Source: JBBQVZ01 sp963695975 (GTDB lineage Bacteria > Actinomycetota > UBA4738 > HRBIN12). Taken from it: 64,000 bases of DNA. The notes beneath the pieces were generated by a model. The model worked only from the letters and a program-made list of their open reading frames with translations. It searched no databases and was not told the DNA's origin. The stretch spans positions 1-64,000 of the forward strand of contig CAVOIB010000002.1 of the NCBI GenBank assembly GCA_963695975.1, read 5' to 3'. Made by a program: the position numbers and the translations under genes. This document shows positions 49,654 through 58,770 of this stretch, piece by piece. The first letter of the stretch is position 1, and the number at the start of each line of letters is the position of its first letter.

Positions 49654-50853
49654 ATGGCGAAGATCATCCTGGATGGCGTCACCAAGGTGTTCGGCAACGA
49701 TGTCATCGCCGTGAACGACGTCTCGCTCGAGATCGGCGATGGTGAGTTCATGGTGCTCGTCGGTCCCTCAGGGTGCGGGAAGTCCACGATCCTGCGGATC
49801 CTGGCCGGGCTCGAGGACGTGACGGCGGGTGAGATCACGATCGGCGAACGGCAGGTGACCGACCTCGACCCGAAGGACCGCGACGTCGCGATGGTGTTCC
49901 AGAACTACGCCTTGTACCCGCATATGACCGTGGAGCAGAACCTGGGCTTCGGGTTGAAGCTGCGCAAGACGCCCAAGCCGGAGCTGAAGCGGCGGGTGGA
50001 CGACGCCGCGAAGATCCTCGGCCTCGAGCCGTTGATGCAGCGCAAGCCCGCGGCGCTCTCGGGAGGCCAGCGGCAACGGGTCGCGATGGGGCGCGCGATG
50101 GTCCGGGAACCGCAGGCGTTCCTGATGGACGAGCCGCTCTCGAACCTCGACGCGAAGCTCCGTGTACAGATGCGGGCGCAGTTGTCGCTCCTGCACGACC
50201 GGCTGCGGACGACGACGGTCTACGTCACCCACGATCAGGTGGAGGCGATGACACTCGGCCAACGCGTCGCCGTCTTGAAGGACGGTGTGCTGCAGCAGGT
50301 CGACACGCCGCAGAACCTGTACATGCATCCCACCAACCTGTTCGTCGCCGCGTTCATCGGCTCTCCTCCCATGAACCTCGTGGAGGCGAGGGTGGGGCCA
50401 CGCAGCCTCTCGTTCGCGGGATTCGAACTCCCCCTCCCGGTCGATCACCAGATCTCCGCGTACGAGGGCAGAAACGTGGTCCTCGGGATCCGTCCATCGG
50501 ACCTGGAAGACACGGGCGTGTGGCAGAACGAGAAGCTCCCCACGATGGAGGTGACAGCAGAGGTCACCGAGGAACTCGGATCCGAGGTGAACATCATCTT
50601 CGCGATCGATGCCCCTCCCGTTCTCACCGAGGACACGATCGCAGCGGCATCGGACGAGGCCGAGGAGGAGGGGATGTCGCTCCTGGCCGACACGAAGCCA
50701 CTGGCACGCTTCTGCGCCCGTGTCGACGCGAGAACCTCCTGTAAACCCGGACAGACGATCCTCCTGACCGTCGACCCCGAGCGGTTCCACTTCTTCGACC
50801 CCGCGACCGGCGCCGCGATCGAGGCTGAGCACCGGGTTCCCGCAGGCGTTTGA
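49654..50853 (+). CDS. Sugar ABC transporter ATPase (MsmK/UgpC/MalK type)
   Basis: 399 residues. Walker A is GPSGCGKST, the Q loop sits in VFQNYALYPHMT, the signature is LSGGQRQRVAMGRA, Walker B is FLMDEPLSNLD, and the switch His is in VTHDQVEA. The C-terminal 150 residues form the TOBE/regulatory domain of the MalK group (VLGIRPSDLED, ELGSEVNIIF). A GGAAGGAG ribosome-binding site lies before the start. No permease is next to it, so it most likely energises the importer encoded at 38385-41623. It is the last gene of the operon begun by the SIS gene. Confidence 0.88.
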   Translation: MAKIILDGVTKVFGNDVIAVNDVSLEIGDGEFMVLVGPSGCGKSTILRILAGLEDVTAGEITIGERQVTDLDPKDRDVAMVFQNYALYPHMTVEQNLGFGLKLRKTPKPELKRRVDDAAKILGLEPLMQRKPAALSGGQRQRVAMGRAMVREPQAFLMDEPLSNLDAKLRVQMRAQLSLLHDRLRTTTVYVTHDQVEAMTLGQRVAVLKDGVLQQVDTPQNLYMHPTNLFVAAFIGSPPMNLVEARVGPRSLSFAGFELPLPVDHQISAYEGRNVVLGIRPSDLEDTGVWQNEKLPTMEVTAEVTEELGSEVNIIFAIDAPPVLTEDTIAAASDEAEEEGMSLLADTKPLARFCARVDARTSCKPGQTILLTVDPERFHFFDPATGAAIEAEHRVPAGV

Positions 50854-50909
50854 CCTCGAACGATCCCGGCGTTCCCAGCCCCCCCCTTGACTTCGTGACG
50901 CGTCGTCGC

Positions 50910-52070
50910 TCAGGTGCGCGAGATGAGCCCTGCGAGGAGGGCGATCCGCGGTACGACGCTCGTGAGGTCCAGCCACTCCGCCGGGGCGTGATCGTCGCCG
51001 CCGATCGGGCCAAGCCCGTCGATTGTGGGTGTGCCGGCCGCGGAGGTGGTGTTGGCGTCCGATGCACCCCCGGTTGCCGCATCGCGGAGCACGAACCCGA
51101 GCTCCTCGGCGACACCGACCGCGATCTCTACCAATCGCGCGGCTCCTTGCTTCTTCTCCATCGGACGATGCCAACCGTTGCCGAGCAGATCGGTCGTCAC
51201 ATCCGGAACCACGTGCTCGGCGCAGATCTGTTCGATCTCCGCCTCGGCCTCCTCGAGCGTCTCGAGCGACGGGGACCGCAGATCCACCTGAAGCTCACAC
51301 CGCTCGGCCACGACGTTCGTCCTCGTCCCGCCGTGAACGACGCCGACGTTCACCGTCACGCCCGGCCATCGGCCGTTCAGCGCCTGCAGCGCGACGATCA
51401 CGTGGGCGGCCTCAAGAACCGCGTTCCTGCCCTTCTCCGGCTCGACCCCCGCGTGAGCAGCCCGGCCGTGGATCACGATCCGATAGTCCGTGATCCCTTT
51501 CCGCGCTGAGACGATGTCGCCGTTCTCCCTCGCACCTTCGAGCACGAACGCGGCGTCGTGCTCCGGCGCAAGCTCGCGGATCACGGGACCCGAGAACGGC
51601 GACCCGATCTCCTCATCCGGATTGCAGATGTACGTGACCGTCCCGAACCGTTCGAACCCCGCCTCCTGAAGCACGTCCATGGCGAAGAAGCCCGTGAGCA
51701 GACCGCCCTTCATGTCGGACACGCCCGGCCCGCCAGCGATGTCGCCTTCGATGCGGAAGGGGCGCTCCGCCACGGTTCCCTCATCGAAGACGGTGTCCAT
51801 GTGGCCGACGAGCATGATGTCGGAGCCTCCGGCACCGCGGAGCCGCCCGATCACTAGGTCGCCCAGCTGCGGCTCCCCACCGATCGACACGTGTGGGCGC
51901 CGCTCGACCTCCCAACCACGCTCGCGGAAGCGCGCCTCGCAGAGATCCGCGATGACGTTGACGCCGGCCTGCGTATACGAGCCGCAGTCGACGTTCACCA
52001 TCTGTTCGAGCGACTGCACGAAATCCTCGTAGCGCCGCGCCGCGATGTCGCGTAGGGTCCCGACGTTCAC
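50910..52070 (-). CDS. M20-family metallopeptidase (carboxypeptidase G2-like)
   Basis: 386 residues from a GTG with TATACT 7 nt upstream (leaderless). VGHMDTVFDEG, GPGVSDMKGGLL, CNPDEEIGSPFSG and LEGARENG supply the dinuclear zinc site. The dimerisation domain follows from about 190 (HGRAAHAGVEPEKGRNA), and GGDDHAPAEWLDL supplies the last His. The family cleaves C-terminal Glu from folates or small N-acyl amino acids. Divergent from the alcohol dehydrogenase gene. Confidence 0.85.
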   Translation of the reverse strand: MNVGTLRDIAARRYEDFVQSLEQMVNVDCGSYTQAGVNVIADLCEARFRERGWEVERRPHVSIGGEPQLGDLVIGRLRGAGGSDIMLVGHMDTVFDEGTVAERPFRIEGDIAGGPGVSDMKGGLLTGFFAMDVLQEAGFERFGTVTYICNPDEEIGSPFSGPVIRELAPEHDAAFVLEGARENGDIVSARKGITDYRIVIHGRAAHAGVEPEKGRNAVLEAAHVIVALQALNGRWPGVTVNVGVVHGGTRTNVVAERCELQVDLRSPSLETLEEAEAEIEQICAEHVVPDVTTDLLGNGWHRPMEKKQGAARLVEIAVGVAEELGFVLRDAATGGASDANTTSAAGTPTIDGLGPIGGDDHAPAEWLDLTSVVPRIALLAGLISRT

Positions 52071-52077
52071 GCGGGGC

Positions 52078-52083
52078 AGTATA
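52078..52083 (-). promoter_or_regulatory. -10 box of the M20 peptidase gene
   Basis: TATACT on the minus strand, 7 nt before the GTG start. It is the closest match to TATAAT among the start-proximal boxes in the window. Confidence 0.5.
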
Positions 52084-52113
52084 AGGAGCCTCGCCCGGCC
52101 ATCAGGAGGTCAC

Positions 52114-53220
52114 ATGGCCCGAGAAGCGCTCGGCGCGATCGTCGATGAACTCGGGGGGGCGATCCGCGTCGAGCCGATCGAGGTCGACCCGCCGGGGCCC
52201 GGTGAGGTCCTCGTGCGCATCGCCGCGAGCGGTGTGTGCCACAGCGACCTGTGGGCCATGCACAACGGCAACTGGGGCGCACCGTTCCCGATACTCCTCG
52301 GACATGAGGGCGCCGGCTTCGTCGAGGAACTTGGGACCGACGTGGAAGGGCTGGGGGTCGGAGACCCGGTCGTGATCTCTTGGGCGGTGCCCTGCGGCGA
52401 GTGCGGGCCATGCCGACGAGGGGTGCCAAGACGTTGTTCCCACGCATGGAGCCAACCCCAGCGTATGCGTCGGACGGGTGACGGCGCCATACTGACCGGC
52501 GTCCTCGCCTGTGGCACGCTCGCCACCCGTACGGTGGTCCATGCAGCGCAGGCGATCCCGATGCCGGCCGGGATCCCGCTCGACCGCGCCTGCCTGCTCG
52601 GATGCGGCGCCTCCACTGGGGTTGGAGCCGCGATCCAGACCGCGAAGGTCCAACCGGGGGCGACCATCGCCGTGATCGGCCTCGGTGGGATCGGCCTGGC
52701 CGCGATGCAGGGATCGCGGATCGCCGGAGCCACTCGTCTGATCGCCGTCGATATCGCCTCGAACAAGCTGGGGTGGGCTGAGCGCTTCGGCGCGACCGAC
52801 GTCGTTGATGCCTCCATGGTCGACCCGGTCGAGGCCGTACGCGCACTGACGGGCGGCGAGGGCGTCGACGTCGCCTTCGAGGCGACCGGTGTGCCGACGT
52901 GCGTCCGGCAGGCGATCGAGATGCTCGCCTACGCGGGAACGGCGGTCGCGATCGGCGTCCCCCCGCTCCCGAGCGAGGTCACGCTCCCATGGAACGGTTC
53001 GGAGCTGGCCGCCTACCCACATAAGGCCTCCCTGCTCATCACCGACGGGGGCGACCCGATCCCAGCCGAGGATTTCCCGCAGATGGCCGCCTGGTACCTC
53101 GAAGGCAAGCTCGACCTTGACGGGATGGTCACGAGGCGCCTGACGTTGACCGACCTTGACGAGGCGTTCCGCGCGATGCTCGCGGGCGAGGTGATCCGGT
53201 CGGTCGTGATGTTCGACTGA
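52114..53220 (+). CDS. Zinc-dependent alcohol dehydrogenase (class III-like MDR)
   Basis: 368 residues from an ATG with a perfect AGGAGGT ribosome-binding site. Catalytic zinc ligands are in GVCHSDLWA and LGHEGAGFVEE plus a later Cys (LLGCGASTG). The structural zinc lobe is CGECGPCRRGVPRRC. The NAD site is IAVIGLGGIGLAAMQGSRIAGA. This matches class III/mycothiol-type alcohol dehydrogenases in outline. Substrate is not defined. The acyltransferase follows 25 bp downstream but has its own TAGCAT box. Confidence 0.87.
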   Translation: MAREALGAIVDELGGAIRVEPIEVDPPGPGEVLVRIAASGVCHSDLWAMHNGNWGAPFPILLGHEGAGFVEELGTDVEGLGVGDPVVISWAVPCGECGPCRRGVPRRCSHAWSQPQRMRRTGDGAILTGVLACGTLATRTVVHAAQAIPMPAGIPLDRACLLGCGASTGVGAAIQTAKVQPGATIAVIGLGGIGLAAMQGSRIAGATRLIAVDIASNKLGWAERFGATDVVDASMVDPVEAVRALTGGEGVDVAFEATGVPTCVRQAIEMLAYAGTAVAIGVPPLPSEVTLPWNGSELAAYPHKASLLITDGGDPIPAEDFPQMAAWYLEGKLDLDGMVTRRLTLTDLDEAFRAMLAGEVIRSVVMFD

Positions 53221-53245
53221 GAACGTCGGGGTAGCATCCGCGCCG

Positions 53246-53914
53246 ATGCGCTCATCGGAGCTCACGCCGTGGTGGTCCGCCGGATCCTGGATCACGATGC
53301 TGCTCGTTCGCCTGTTGTTCCGGGTGCGGGTCGAAGGACTCGCGAACATCCCCGCCGCGGGGCCCGCGATCCTCGCGTTCAACCATGTCAGCGTGCTCGA
53401 CGGGCCGGTGCTCGCGATCGAGGTGGCACGTCGGCGCCGACGTGAAGCTCGGTTCCTGGTGGCGGCCGAGGTGTTCGCGAAGCCGTTCTTCGGGTGGGTG
53501 CTCCGGACGTTCGACCAGATCCCGATCCGACGAGGACAGGGCGACGCACACGCGCTCGACGAAGCGATCCGCGTGGTGAACGCCGGAGCGATCGCCGCCA
53601 TCGCGCCCGAAGGACGGGTGAACGACGACCCGGACGCCGGGCTGCAACGCATCCGCCGCGGCGTGGCACGCCTCGCGCTGCCGACCGGCGCGCCGGTGAT
53701 CCCGGTCGGGATGTGGGGAACGCACGTTCGTTGGCCCCGTGGCGGGGCACGAGCCAGACGTCCTTGGCGGCCCCAACTCTCGTTGGTGTTCGGCGATCCG
53801 GTGTTCCCCGCCGGGGATCCTGACGTACCCGCTGACGTGGATGCCTTCACCGATCGGATCCGCGATGCGATCGAGGGGCAAGTGATCCGCGCCCGCATCT
53901 GCGCGACATCCTGA
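53246..53914 (+). CDS. 1-acylglycerol-3-phosphate acyltransferase-like (PlsC family)
   Basis: 222 residues. An N-terminal membrane-associated helix (SAGSWITMLLVRLLFRVRVEGL) precedes the catalytic block FNHVSVLDGPVLA (NHxxxxD); IPIRRGQGDA and AIAPEGRVNDD are blocks II and III. It transfers an acyl chain to a lysophospholipid at the membrane. TAGCAT lies 8 nt upstream of the ATG. Confidence 0.85.
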   Translation: MRSSELTPWWSAGSWITMLLVRLLFRVRVEGLANIPAAGPAILAFNHVSVLDGPVLAIEVARRRRREARFLVAAEVFAKPFFGWVLRTFDQIPIRRGQGDAHALDEAIRVVNAGAIAAIAPEGRVNDDPDAGLQRIRRGVARLALPTGAPVIPVGMWGTHVRWPRGGARARRPWRPQLSLVFGDPVFPAGDPDVPADVDAFTDRIRDAIEGQVIRARICATS

Positions 53915-53961
53915 TGAACCTCACGCCAGCTCTTCGAGGAGAGGGCGATCAGCGGTTTGCG

Positions 53962-54642
53962 CTACGGGTCCGGGGCCACCACTTCACCGCCGTCCCGGGC
54001 GACCAGGTATCGGATGAACCAGGCGTTCGCGAGGTGTATCACCCGTTCGAGCGTCCCGGGCTCTTCGAACAGATGCGTCGCCCCCGGCACGACCTCCAGT
54101 CGACGTTCGCTGCGCATGAGCCCCTCCGCCTCGTGGTTGAGGCCGAGCACGACGTGGTCGTGTCCGCCGACGATCAGCAGCGTGGGAGCACGCACCCGCG
54201 CGAGGTCGCCAGCCGAGACGAGATCGGGACGACCACCCCGAGATACCACCGCACCGACCGCCGGCTCGTCCGCTGCCGCCGTCAACGCGGCGGCCGCGCC
54301 GGTGCTGGCGCCGAAATAGCCGAACGGCAGTTCGCCGACGCTTGAAAGCGTCCGCGCCCAGGAGGTCGCCGCCGACAGCCGATCCGCGAGCAGCGGGATG
54401 TCGAAGACCAGCCTCCGGTCGTCGGCCTCTGCCGGCGTGAGCAGATCGAACAACAAGGTTGCCAGGCCCAACTCGTTCAATGAGCCGGCAACCGCTCGAT
54501 TCCGGACGCTCCGATGGCTGCTTCCGCTGCCGTGAGCGAAGATCACCAACCCCGCGGCACTCGCAGGCACCGACAGGTCACCTTCGAGCCGGTGCGGGCC
54601 GATCGCGAGGGGCGCGCCGCTCACGCCGGAGGTCGTCATCAT
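53962..54642 (-). CDS. Dienelactone-hydrolase-like alpha/beta hydrolase
   Basis: 226 residues from the ATG following AGGAGGTGAGG. VIFAHGSGSSHRSVRNRAVA holds the oxyanion region, and GYFGASTGAAAAL is the nucleophile elbow with Ser. VVGGHDHVVLG carries the Asp and PGATHLFEEPG the His. This group often sits with phosphoribosyltransferase domains, but none is here. Substrate unknown. It is separated from the sigma-factor gene by a strong terminator. Confidence 0.78.
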   Translation of the reverse strand: MMTTSGVSGAPLAIGPHRLEGDLSVPASAAGLVIFAHGSGSSHRSVRNRAVAGSLNELGLATLLFDLLTPAEADDRRLVFDIPLLADRLSAATSWARTLSSVGELPFGYFGASTGAAAALTAAADEPAVGAVVSRGGRPDLVSAGDLARVRAPTLLIVGGHDHVVLGLNHEAEGLMRSERRLEVVPGATHLFEEPGTLERVIHLANAWFIRYLVARDGGEVVAPDP

Positions 54643-54669
54643 CCTCACCTCCTGGCACAACCATACGAC

Positions 54670-54700
54670 GAGAGGGCCGGCCCGCAGGGCCGGCCCTCTC
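54670..54700 (-). terminator. Terminator of the primary-type sigma factor gene
   Basis: GAGAGGGCCGGCCC and GGGCCGGCCCTCTC pair perfectly over 14 bp around a 3-nt loop, 22 bp after the sigma gene's stop. No U tract. Confidence 0.7.
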
Positions 54701-54721
54701 GGTACGGTTCGATGTGCTGTC

Positions 54722-55654
54722 TTAGCCGAGCGCCACGGCGGTGATCAGGTTCGAGTCGCGCAGCTTCCGCAGCGCCTCGCGCTCGATCAACCGGACGCGT
54801 TCGCCCGAGAGGCCGAGCACCTTGCCTGTCTCACGGAGTGAGAGTGGCTGCCCGTTCTCGAGGCCGTAGCGAAGCGCAACGACATGCCGCTCACGCTCAT
54901 CCAGGACACGGTCGACGGCGTCACCGATCTCCTCTCGGAGCAGGGCGTCCTCGACCTCGTTGAACGCGGCGTCGGAGTCGACCTCCTCGATCAGATCGCC
55001 CAGCTCGGTGTCCTCGCCCACGGGCGACTGCAAGGACAGCGGCTCACGGCGACCCATCTCGGTCAGGTCGTCGATCTCCTCCACGGTGGTGTCGAGTGCC
55101 TTCGCGAGCTCCTCGCGGCTGGGCTCGCGCCCCATCGACTGCGCGAACTGGAACCGGGTGCGGTTCAGCTTGCGCAGCCGGTCGTGGATGTGGACCGGGA
55201 GGCGGATCGACCGCGAACGATCTGCGATCGCCCTGGTGATGCCTTGACGGATCCACCACGTGGCGTACGTCGAGAACTTGAATCCACGGCGCCAGTCGAA
55301 CAACTCGACCGCGCGCATCAGCCCGATGTTCCCCTCCTGGATGAGGTCGAGGAGCGGGAGGCCCTGGCCCTGGTACTTGCGGGCAACGGACACGACCAGT
55401 CGGAGGTTCGCCATGATGAATCGCTGACGGGCCGCCTCGGCCTCCCGGACGTCGCGGCGGGCCTTCGCGATGCTCTTCTCGGAGCGGAGACGCCCGGCGC
55501 GGAGCCGGTCCTCAGCCTCCTTGCCCGCCTCGATCGTCATGGCGAGCTCCACCTCTTCCTCCTTGGTCAGCAGCGGCTCGCGAGCCGCTGCCTCCAGGTA
55601 GAGGCGAAGGTCGTCTGCGTCGTCGGTCCCTAGGGGACGCGCTGGTTCGGGCAC
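54722..55654 (-). CDS. RpoD/SigA-family sigma-70 factor (HrdB/SigB-like)
   Basis: 310 residues from a GTG. Region 1.2 is DDLRLYLEAAAREPLLTKEEEVELA. Region 2 is RFIMANLRLVVSVARKYQGQGLPLLDLIQEGN and FKFSTYATWWIRQGITRAI. Region 3 follows from RSIRLPVHIHDRL, and region 4 from DERERHVVALRYGLE to LGLSGERVRLIEREALRKLR. It lacks a long region 1.1, so it may be a group 2 or the primary factor of this lineage. A GGAGAG ribosome-binding site is present. It recognises TTGACA/TANNNT-type promoters, consistent with the boxes seen in this window. Confidence 0.9.
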   Translation of the reverse strand: MPEPARPLGTDDADDLRLYLEAAAREPLLTKEEEVELAMTIEAGKEAEDRLRAGRLRSEKSIAKARRDVREAEAARQRFIMANLRLVVSVARKYQGQGLPLLDLIQEGNIGLMRAVELFDWRRGFKFSTYATWWIRQGITRAIADRSRSIRLPVHIHDRLRKLNRTRFQFAQSMGREPSREELAKALDTTVEEIDDLTEMGRREPLSLQSPVGEDTELGDLIEEVDSDAAFNEVEDALLREEIGDAVDRVLDERERHVVALRYGLENGQPLSLRETGKVLGLSGERVRLIEREALRKLRDSNLITAVALG

Positions 55655-55971
55655 TTCGTATCACTCTCCTCCTCGAGGCCGGGCGGCCGCAGCCAGTAGC
55701 GTGCTCGGGCCTCGGGAACTCGGTTCCTCTGGGTGAACGGCGTCGGTTTGGGCGCGCAAGAGGAAACGCCTTGGCAGTCGCTCGAACCCATGGTAGGGGC
55801 GAGGGTTGCATCTGTAAAGGTCAGAGGCCATGGAGGTCTTGTGGCGAACACCCAACTGCCTGCCCTCCAGCCATCCATGACGGCTCGCCGCTCGTTGAAC
55901 GATGGTTCAGGCGCTTCCCGTCATCAAGAACGATGCCTGGCGCACAGGCATTCCCACTAGGCTCATCCGGT

Positions 55972-57348
55972 ATGCCGCTCGATCTCCCCGAACTCTCCAC
56001 GATCGACCTCGATGGCCCCGTCCGGTACCGGGCCTGGGACGGCCCTACCGAGGCAACGTTCGTCCTGATCCACGGGCTCGGGGGGTCGCACCTGAACTGG
56101 GTCCAGGTCGCCCCCGGCCTTGCCGGTCTCGGCCGGGTATTGGCGATCGATCTTCCCGGGTTCGGAACCTCGCCCCGTGCCGGCCGCGGATCGCGCCTCA
56201 TGGATGAGCGGCGCGTCCTCTCCCGACTCATCCAGGAACTCGGCAGCGGTCACCTCATCGTGTGTGGGAACTCCATGGGCGGAGCCATCGGCATCCTCCA
56301 GGCGGCTGTCGAGCCCTCGACGGTTGCAGGTCTGGTGCTGACGTCGTCCGTCATGCCTTGGGTCCGAGGCGGGTTCCCTCATCCGGCGGTGATGGCAGCC
56401 TTCGCGCTCTATGACCTGGCGGGTGCGGGTGAACGATTGATCCGTGCGCGCATGCAGCGCATGTCGCCGGAGCACGTGGTGAGGCTCGGGTATCGCATGG
56501 TGGCGGTCGATCCAGATGCGATCCCCGATGACATCGTCCAGCTCAGCGTGGAACTGGTGAGGGAGCGCCAGCACGATCCAGACGCCCCGGACGCGTTCCT
56601 CGAAGCGGCTCGCTCGATGCTCCGACTCGGGAAGCGGCCCGATCTCATCGACCGCGCGATGGGGGGGGTCCGTTGCCCGGTGCTGGTCCTGCACGGGCGA
56701 CGCGACCGATTCGTGCCGGCCGCCTTCGCCGAAGCGGCTCTCCGCGAGCACCCCGCGTGGCGTGGGCGCATCTTCCCGGACCTCGGACATGCGCCCCAGA
56801 TGGAGGCGCCCGGCCGATGGCTGACGGAGGTCGCCGACTGGTATGCGGAACTCGTTGACTCACAGGAGCCTGGAACCGTGACCGCACGGTTCGTGCCCAA
56901 CTCCTTCGAACCACCGGCAGGGTTGGCGACGCCCGACTTCGTCCTCGAGCCGCTCGGTCCGCAGCACAACGAGAGGGATCACGCCGCGTGGTCCTCGAGC
57001 CTCGAACACATCCACGCGACGCCTGGGTACATCGGACGAGAGCACGAGGACCCCTGGCCGTACCCCATGTCTCCGTCCGAGAACCTGCAGGATCTGGAGC
57101 GGCACGCAGCCGATTTCGCCGCACGTCGCGGGTTCGCGTACACCGTGCTCGACCCCGCGGACAAGGACGTGATCGGCTGCGTCTATCTCTACCCTTCCGA
57201 GGGCAACCAGCATGACGTGCGCGTGCAGTCGTGGGTGCGAGCGTCGCGAGCCGAGCTCGACGTGGTTCTCTGGCGCTCAGTCACCGACTGGCTCGTCACC
57301 GACTGGCCCTTCGCGAACCCGGACTACGACGCGCGCGCGGAGAGCTGA
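55972..57348 (+). CDS. Alpha/beta-hydrolase fused to a GNAT-like acetyltransferase domain
   Basis: 458 residues. Residues about 20-290 are an alpha/beta hydrolase: VLIHGLGGSHLNW, the nucleophile elbow CGNSMGGAIG with Ser, the Asp in LHGRRDRFV and the His in LGHAPQMEAP. Residues about 310-458 match a stand-alone GNAT-like domain (PDFVLEPLGPQHNERDHAAW, DLERHAADFAARRGFAYTVLD, VIGCVYLYPS). TAGGCT lies 8 nt before the ATG. No frameshift joins the halves; the frame is continuous. The fusion suggests linked chemistry, but neither substrate is known. Confidence 0.78.
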   Translation: MPLDLPELSTIDLDGPVRYRAWDGPTEATFVLIHGLGGSHLNWVQVAPGLAGLGRVLAIDLPGFGTSPRAGRGSRLMDERRVLSRLIQELGSGHLIVCGNSMGGAIGILQAAVEPSTVAGLVLTSSVMPWVRGGFPHPAVMAAFALYDLAGAGERLIRARMQRMSPEHVVRLGYRMVAVDPDAIPDDIVQLSVELVRERQHDPDAPDAFLEAARSMLRLGKRPDLIDRAMGGVRCPVLVLHGRRDRFVPAAFAEAALREHPAWRGRIFPDLGHAPQMEAPGRWLTEVADWYAELVDSQEPGTVTARFVPNSFEPPAGLATPDFVLEPLGPQHNERDHAAWSSSLEHIHATPGYIGREHEDPWPYPMSPSENLQDLERHAADFAARRGFAYTVLDPADKDVIGCVYLYPSEGNQHDVRVQSWVRASRAELDVVLWRSVTDWLVTDWPFANPDYDARAES

Positions 57349-57352
57349 CAGA

Positions 57353-58732
57353 TCACGAGGCTGCAGCTTCCAGCTCAGCGATCGACCGCTCGATGCCGCG
57401 CGCCAGGATCTCGATGTCGGGGACCGCGTCCCAGTCGGCTGTGAGGCCGAACGCCAACGTACCCCCGAGGCTCGTGCAGGCGACCGAGAGACCTGAATTC
57501 TCGCCTAGGGGCATCGACGGGTAGCTCGCGAGCAGCGGCGCCCCCGCGAGGTATAGCGGGACCTGCGGCGCCGGAACGTTCGAAACGACCAGGTTGAACC
57601 ACCGGCCGCGGGAGACCATCCGGGCCGCCATCGCATGGATCGCGGGCGGCGCATAGGCCCCAAGCCCGATGATCGAATCGGCGCTCACCGCCATCATCGA
57701 CTCCTTCAGTGCCTGGGTCGATGCTCGAACCCGTTTCAGCCGAGCGCGTGGTGTCATCTTCCCGACGGGCACGTCGACGAATGCCGGAGCGACGCGGTTG
57801 CCGACGTCGCCCTGCTCCGCTTTCGAACGCACCGATACCGGGACCATCACGCGAAGGGTCCGACCGCGCGTTGACTCCCCACGTTCTCGGAGGAGGTCGT
57901 GAAGCCCTCCCGCGACTGCCGTGAGCACGACATCGTTCACCGTCCCACCGAGCGTGCGTTTGATCTCGTGGACGCGTTCGAACGAGACCTCGGCCGTGGC
58001 GAACCGGCGGTTAGGACCGATGTGCACGTCGAACGGCCCGCGCGGCGGCGCGCCCATCCCCGCGATCGAGCGGAGCCCGTCGAGCGTTTGTCCGATCACG
58101 GCAGCCGCGTGCATCGGCGCCTCGGCCACTCGGACCAACGCCTCCATGGGATGGAGCAGCAGATCTTCGACGGCGTCCGCGGCCAGATCGACGGAGCTCG
58201 GCGCGGGCCTCGGCTTCCAGGGGTGCTTCGGCGGGGGTCCGAGCTCGGCGTCGAGGGACAGGTCGAACAGCGCCGACGCGATCAGCATCCCCGAGATGCC
58301 GTCGGCGAGGGCATGGTGCATCTTCAGGAGCACCGCTGTCCGATCCTCGGTCAGGCCCTCGAATACATAGAGCTCCCACAAGGGTTTCCCCCGGTCGAGC
58401 GGGCGCGAAAGCACACGACCGATCGCGCGCTCGAGCTGGAGTCGACCCCCAGGCGATGGGATCGCCGCGCGGCGGAGATGGAAGTCCAGGTCGAAGCGCT
58501 CGTCGTCGACCCAGAGGGGACGGGCGAGACTCGCCGGCACGCGGAGCACGCGTTGTCGCAGTCTGGGTGCCAGATGCAAGCGGGCCTCAGCCACCCGCGC
58601 GACATCCTCGTACGTGAGCGGACCGTCCTCCCGCGGCGCGAAGACGGAAACGCCGGCCACGTGCATGTGCATGGCGGGCGTCTCGAGGTAAAGGAAGCTC
58701 GCATCCAGGCTTGACAGGCGTTCGGGTGACAT
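57353..58732 (-). CDS. WS/DGAT/MGAT-family O-acyltransferase
   Basis: 459 residues. The opening RLSSLDASFLYLETPAMHMH and the active-site motif MHHALADGISGMLIA (HHxxxDG) define the family. PLWELYVFEGL and NDVVLTAVAGGLHDLLRERGE are further landmarks, and SNVPAPQVPLYLAGAPL lies near the end. It esterifies fatty acyl-CoA to alcohols or diacylglycerol for wax or triacylglycerol storage, common in Actinomycetota. TACCGT lies 9 nt upstream of the ATG. It converges with the hydrolase-GNAT gene. Confidence 0.88.
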   Translation of the reverse strand: MSPERLSSLDASFLYLETPAMHMHVAGVSVFAPREDGPLTYEDVARVAEARLHLAPRLRQRVLRVPASLARPLWVDDERFDLDFHLRRAAIPSPGGRLQLERAIGRVLSRPLDRGKPLWELYVFEGLTEDRTAVLLKMHHALADGISGMLIASALFDLSLDAELGPPPKHPWKPRPAPSSVDLAADAVEDLLLHPMEALVRVAEAPMHAAAVIGQTLDGLRSIAGMGAPPRGPFDVHIGPNRRFATAEVSFERVHEIKRTLGGTVNDVVLTAVAGGLHDLLRERGESTRGRTLRVMVPVSVRSKAEQGDVGNRVAPAFVDVPVGKMTPRARLKRVRASTQALKESMMAVSADSIIGLGAYAPPAIHAMAARMVSRGRWFNLVVSNVPAPQVPLYLAGAPLLASYPSMPLGENSGLSVACTSLGGTLAFGLTADWDAVPDIEILARGIERSIAELEAAAS

Positions 58733-58770
58733 CTCGGTCTCACGGTACCGAAGTGCTAGGGTCCCGGCCG

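Noticed and set aside
52102..53898. 598-residue minus-strand frame opposite the alcohol dehydrogenase and PlsC genes
   Set aside because: It is open only because of high GC. The plus-strand genes have full motif sets and translation signals.
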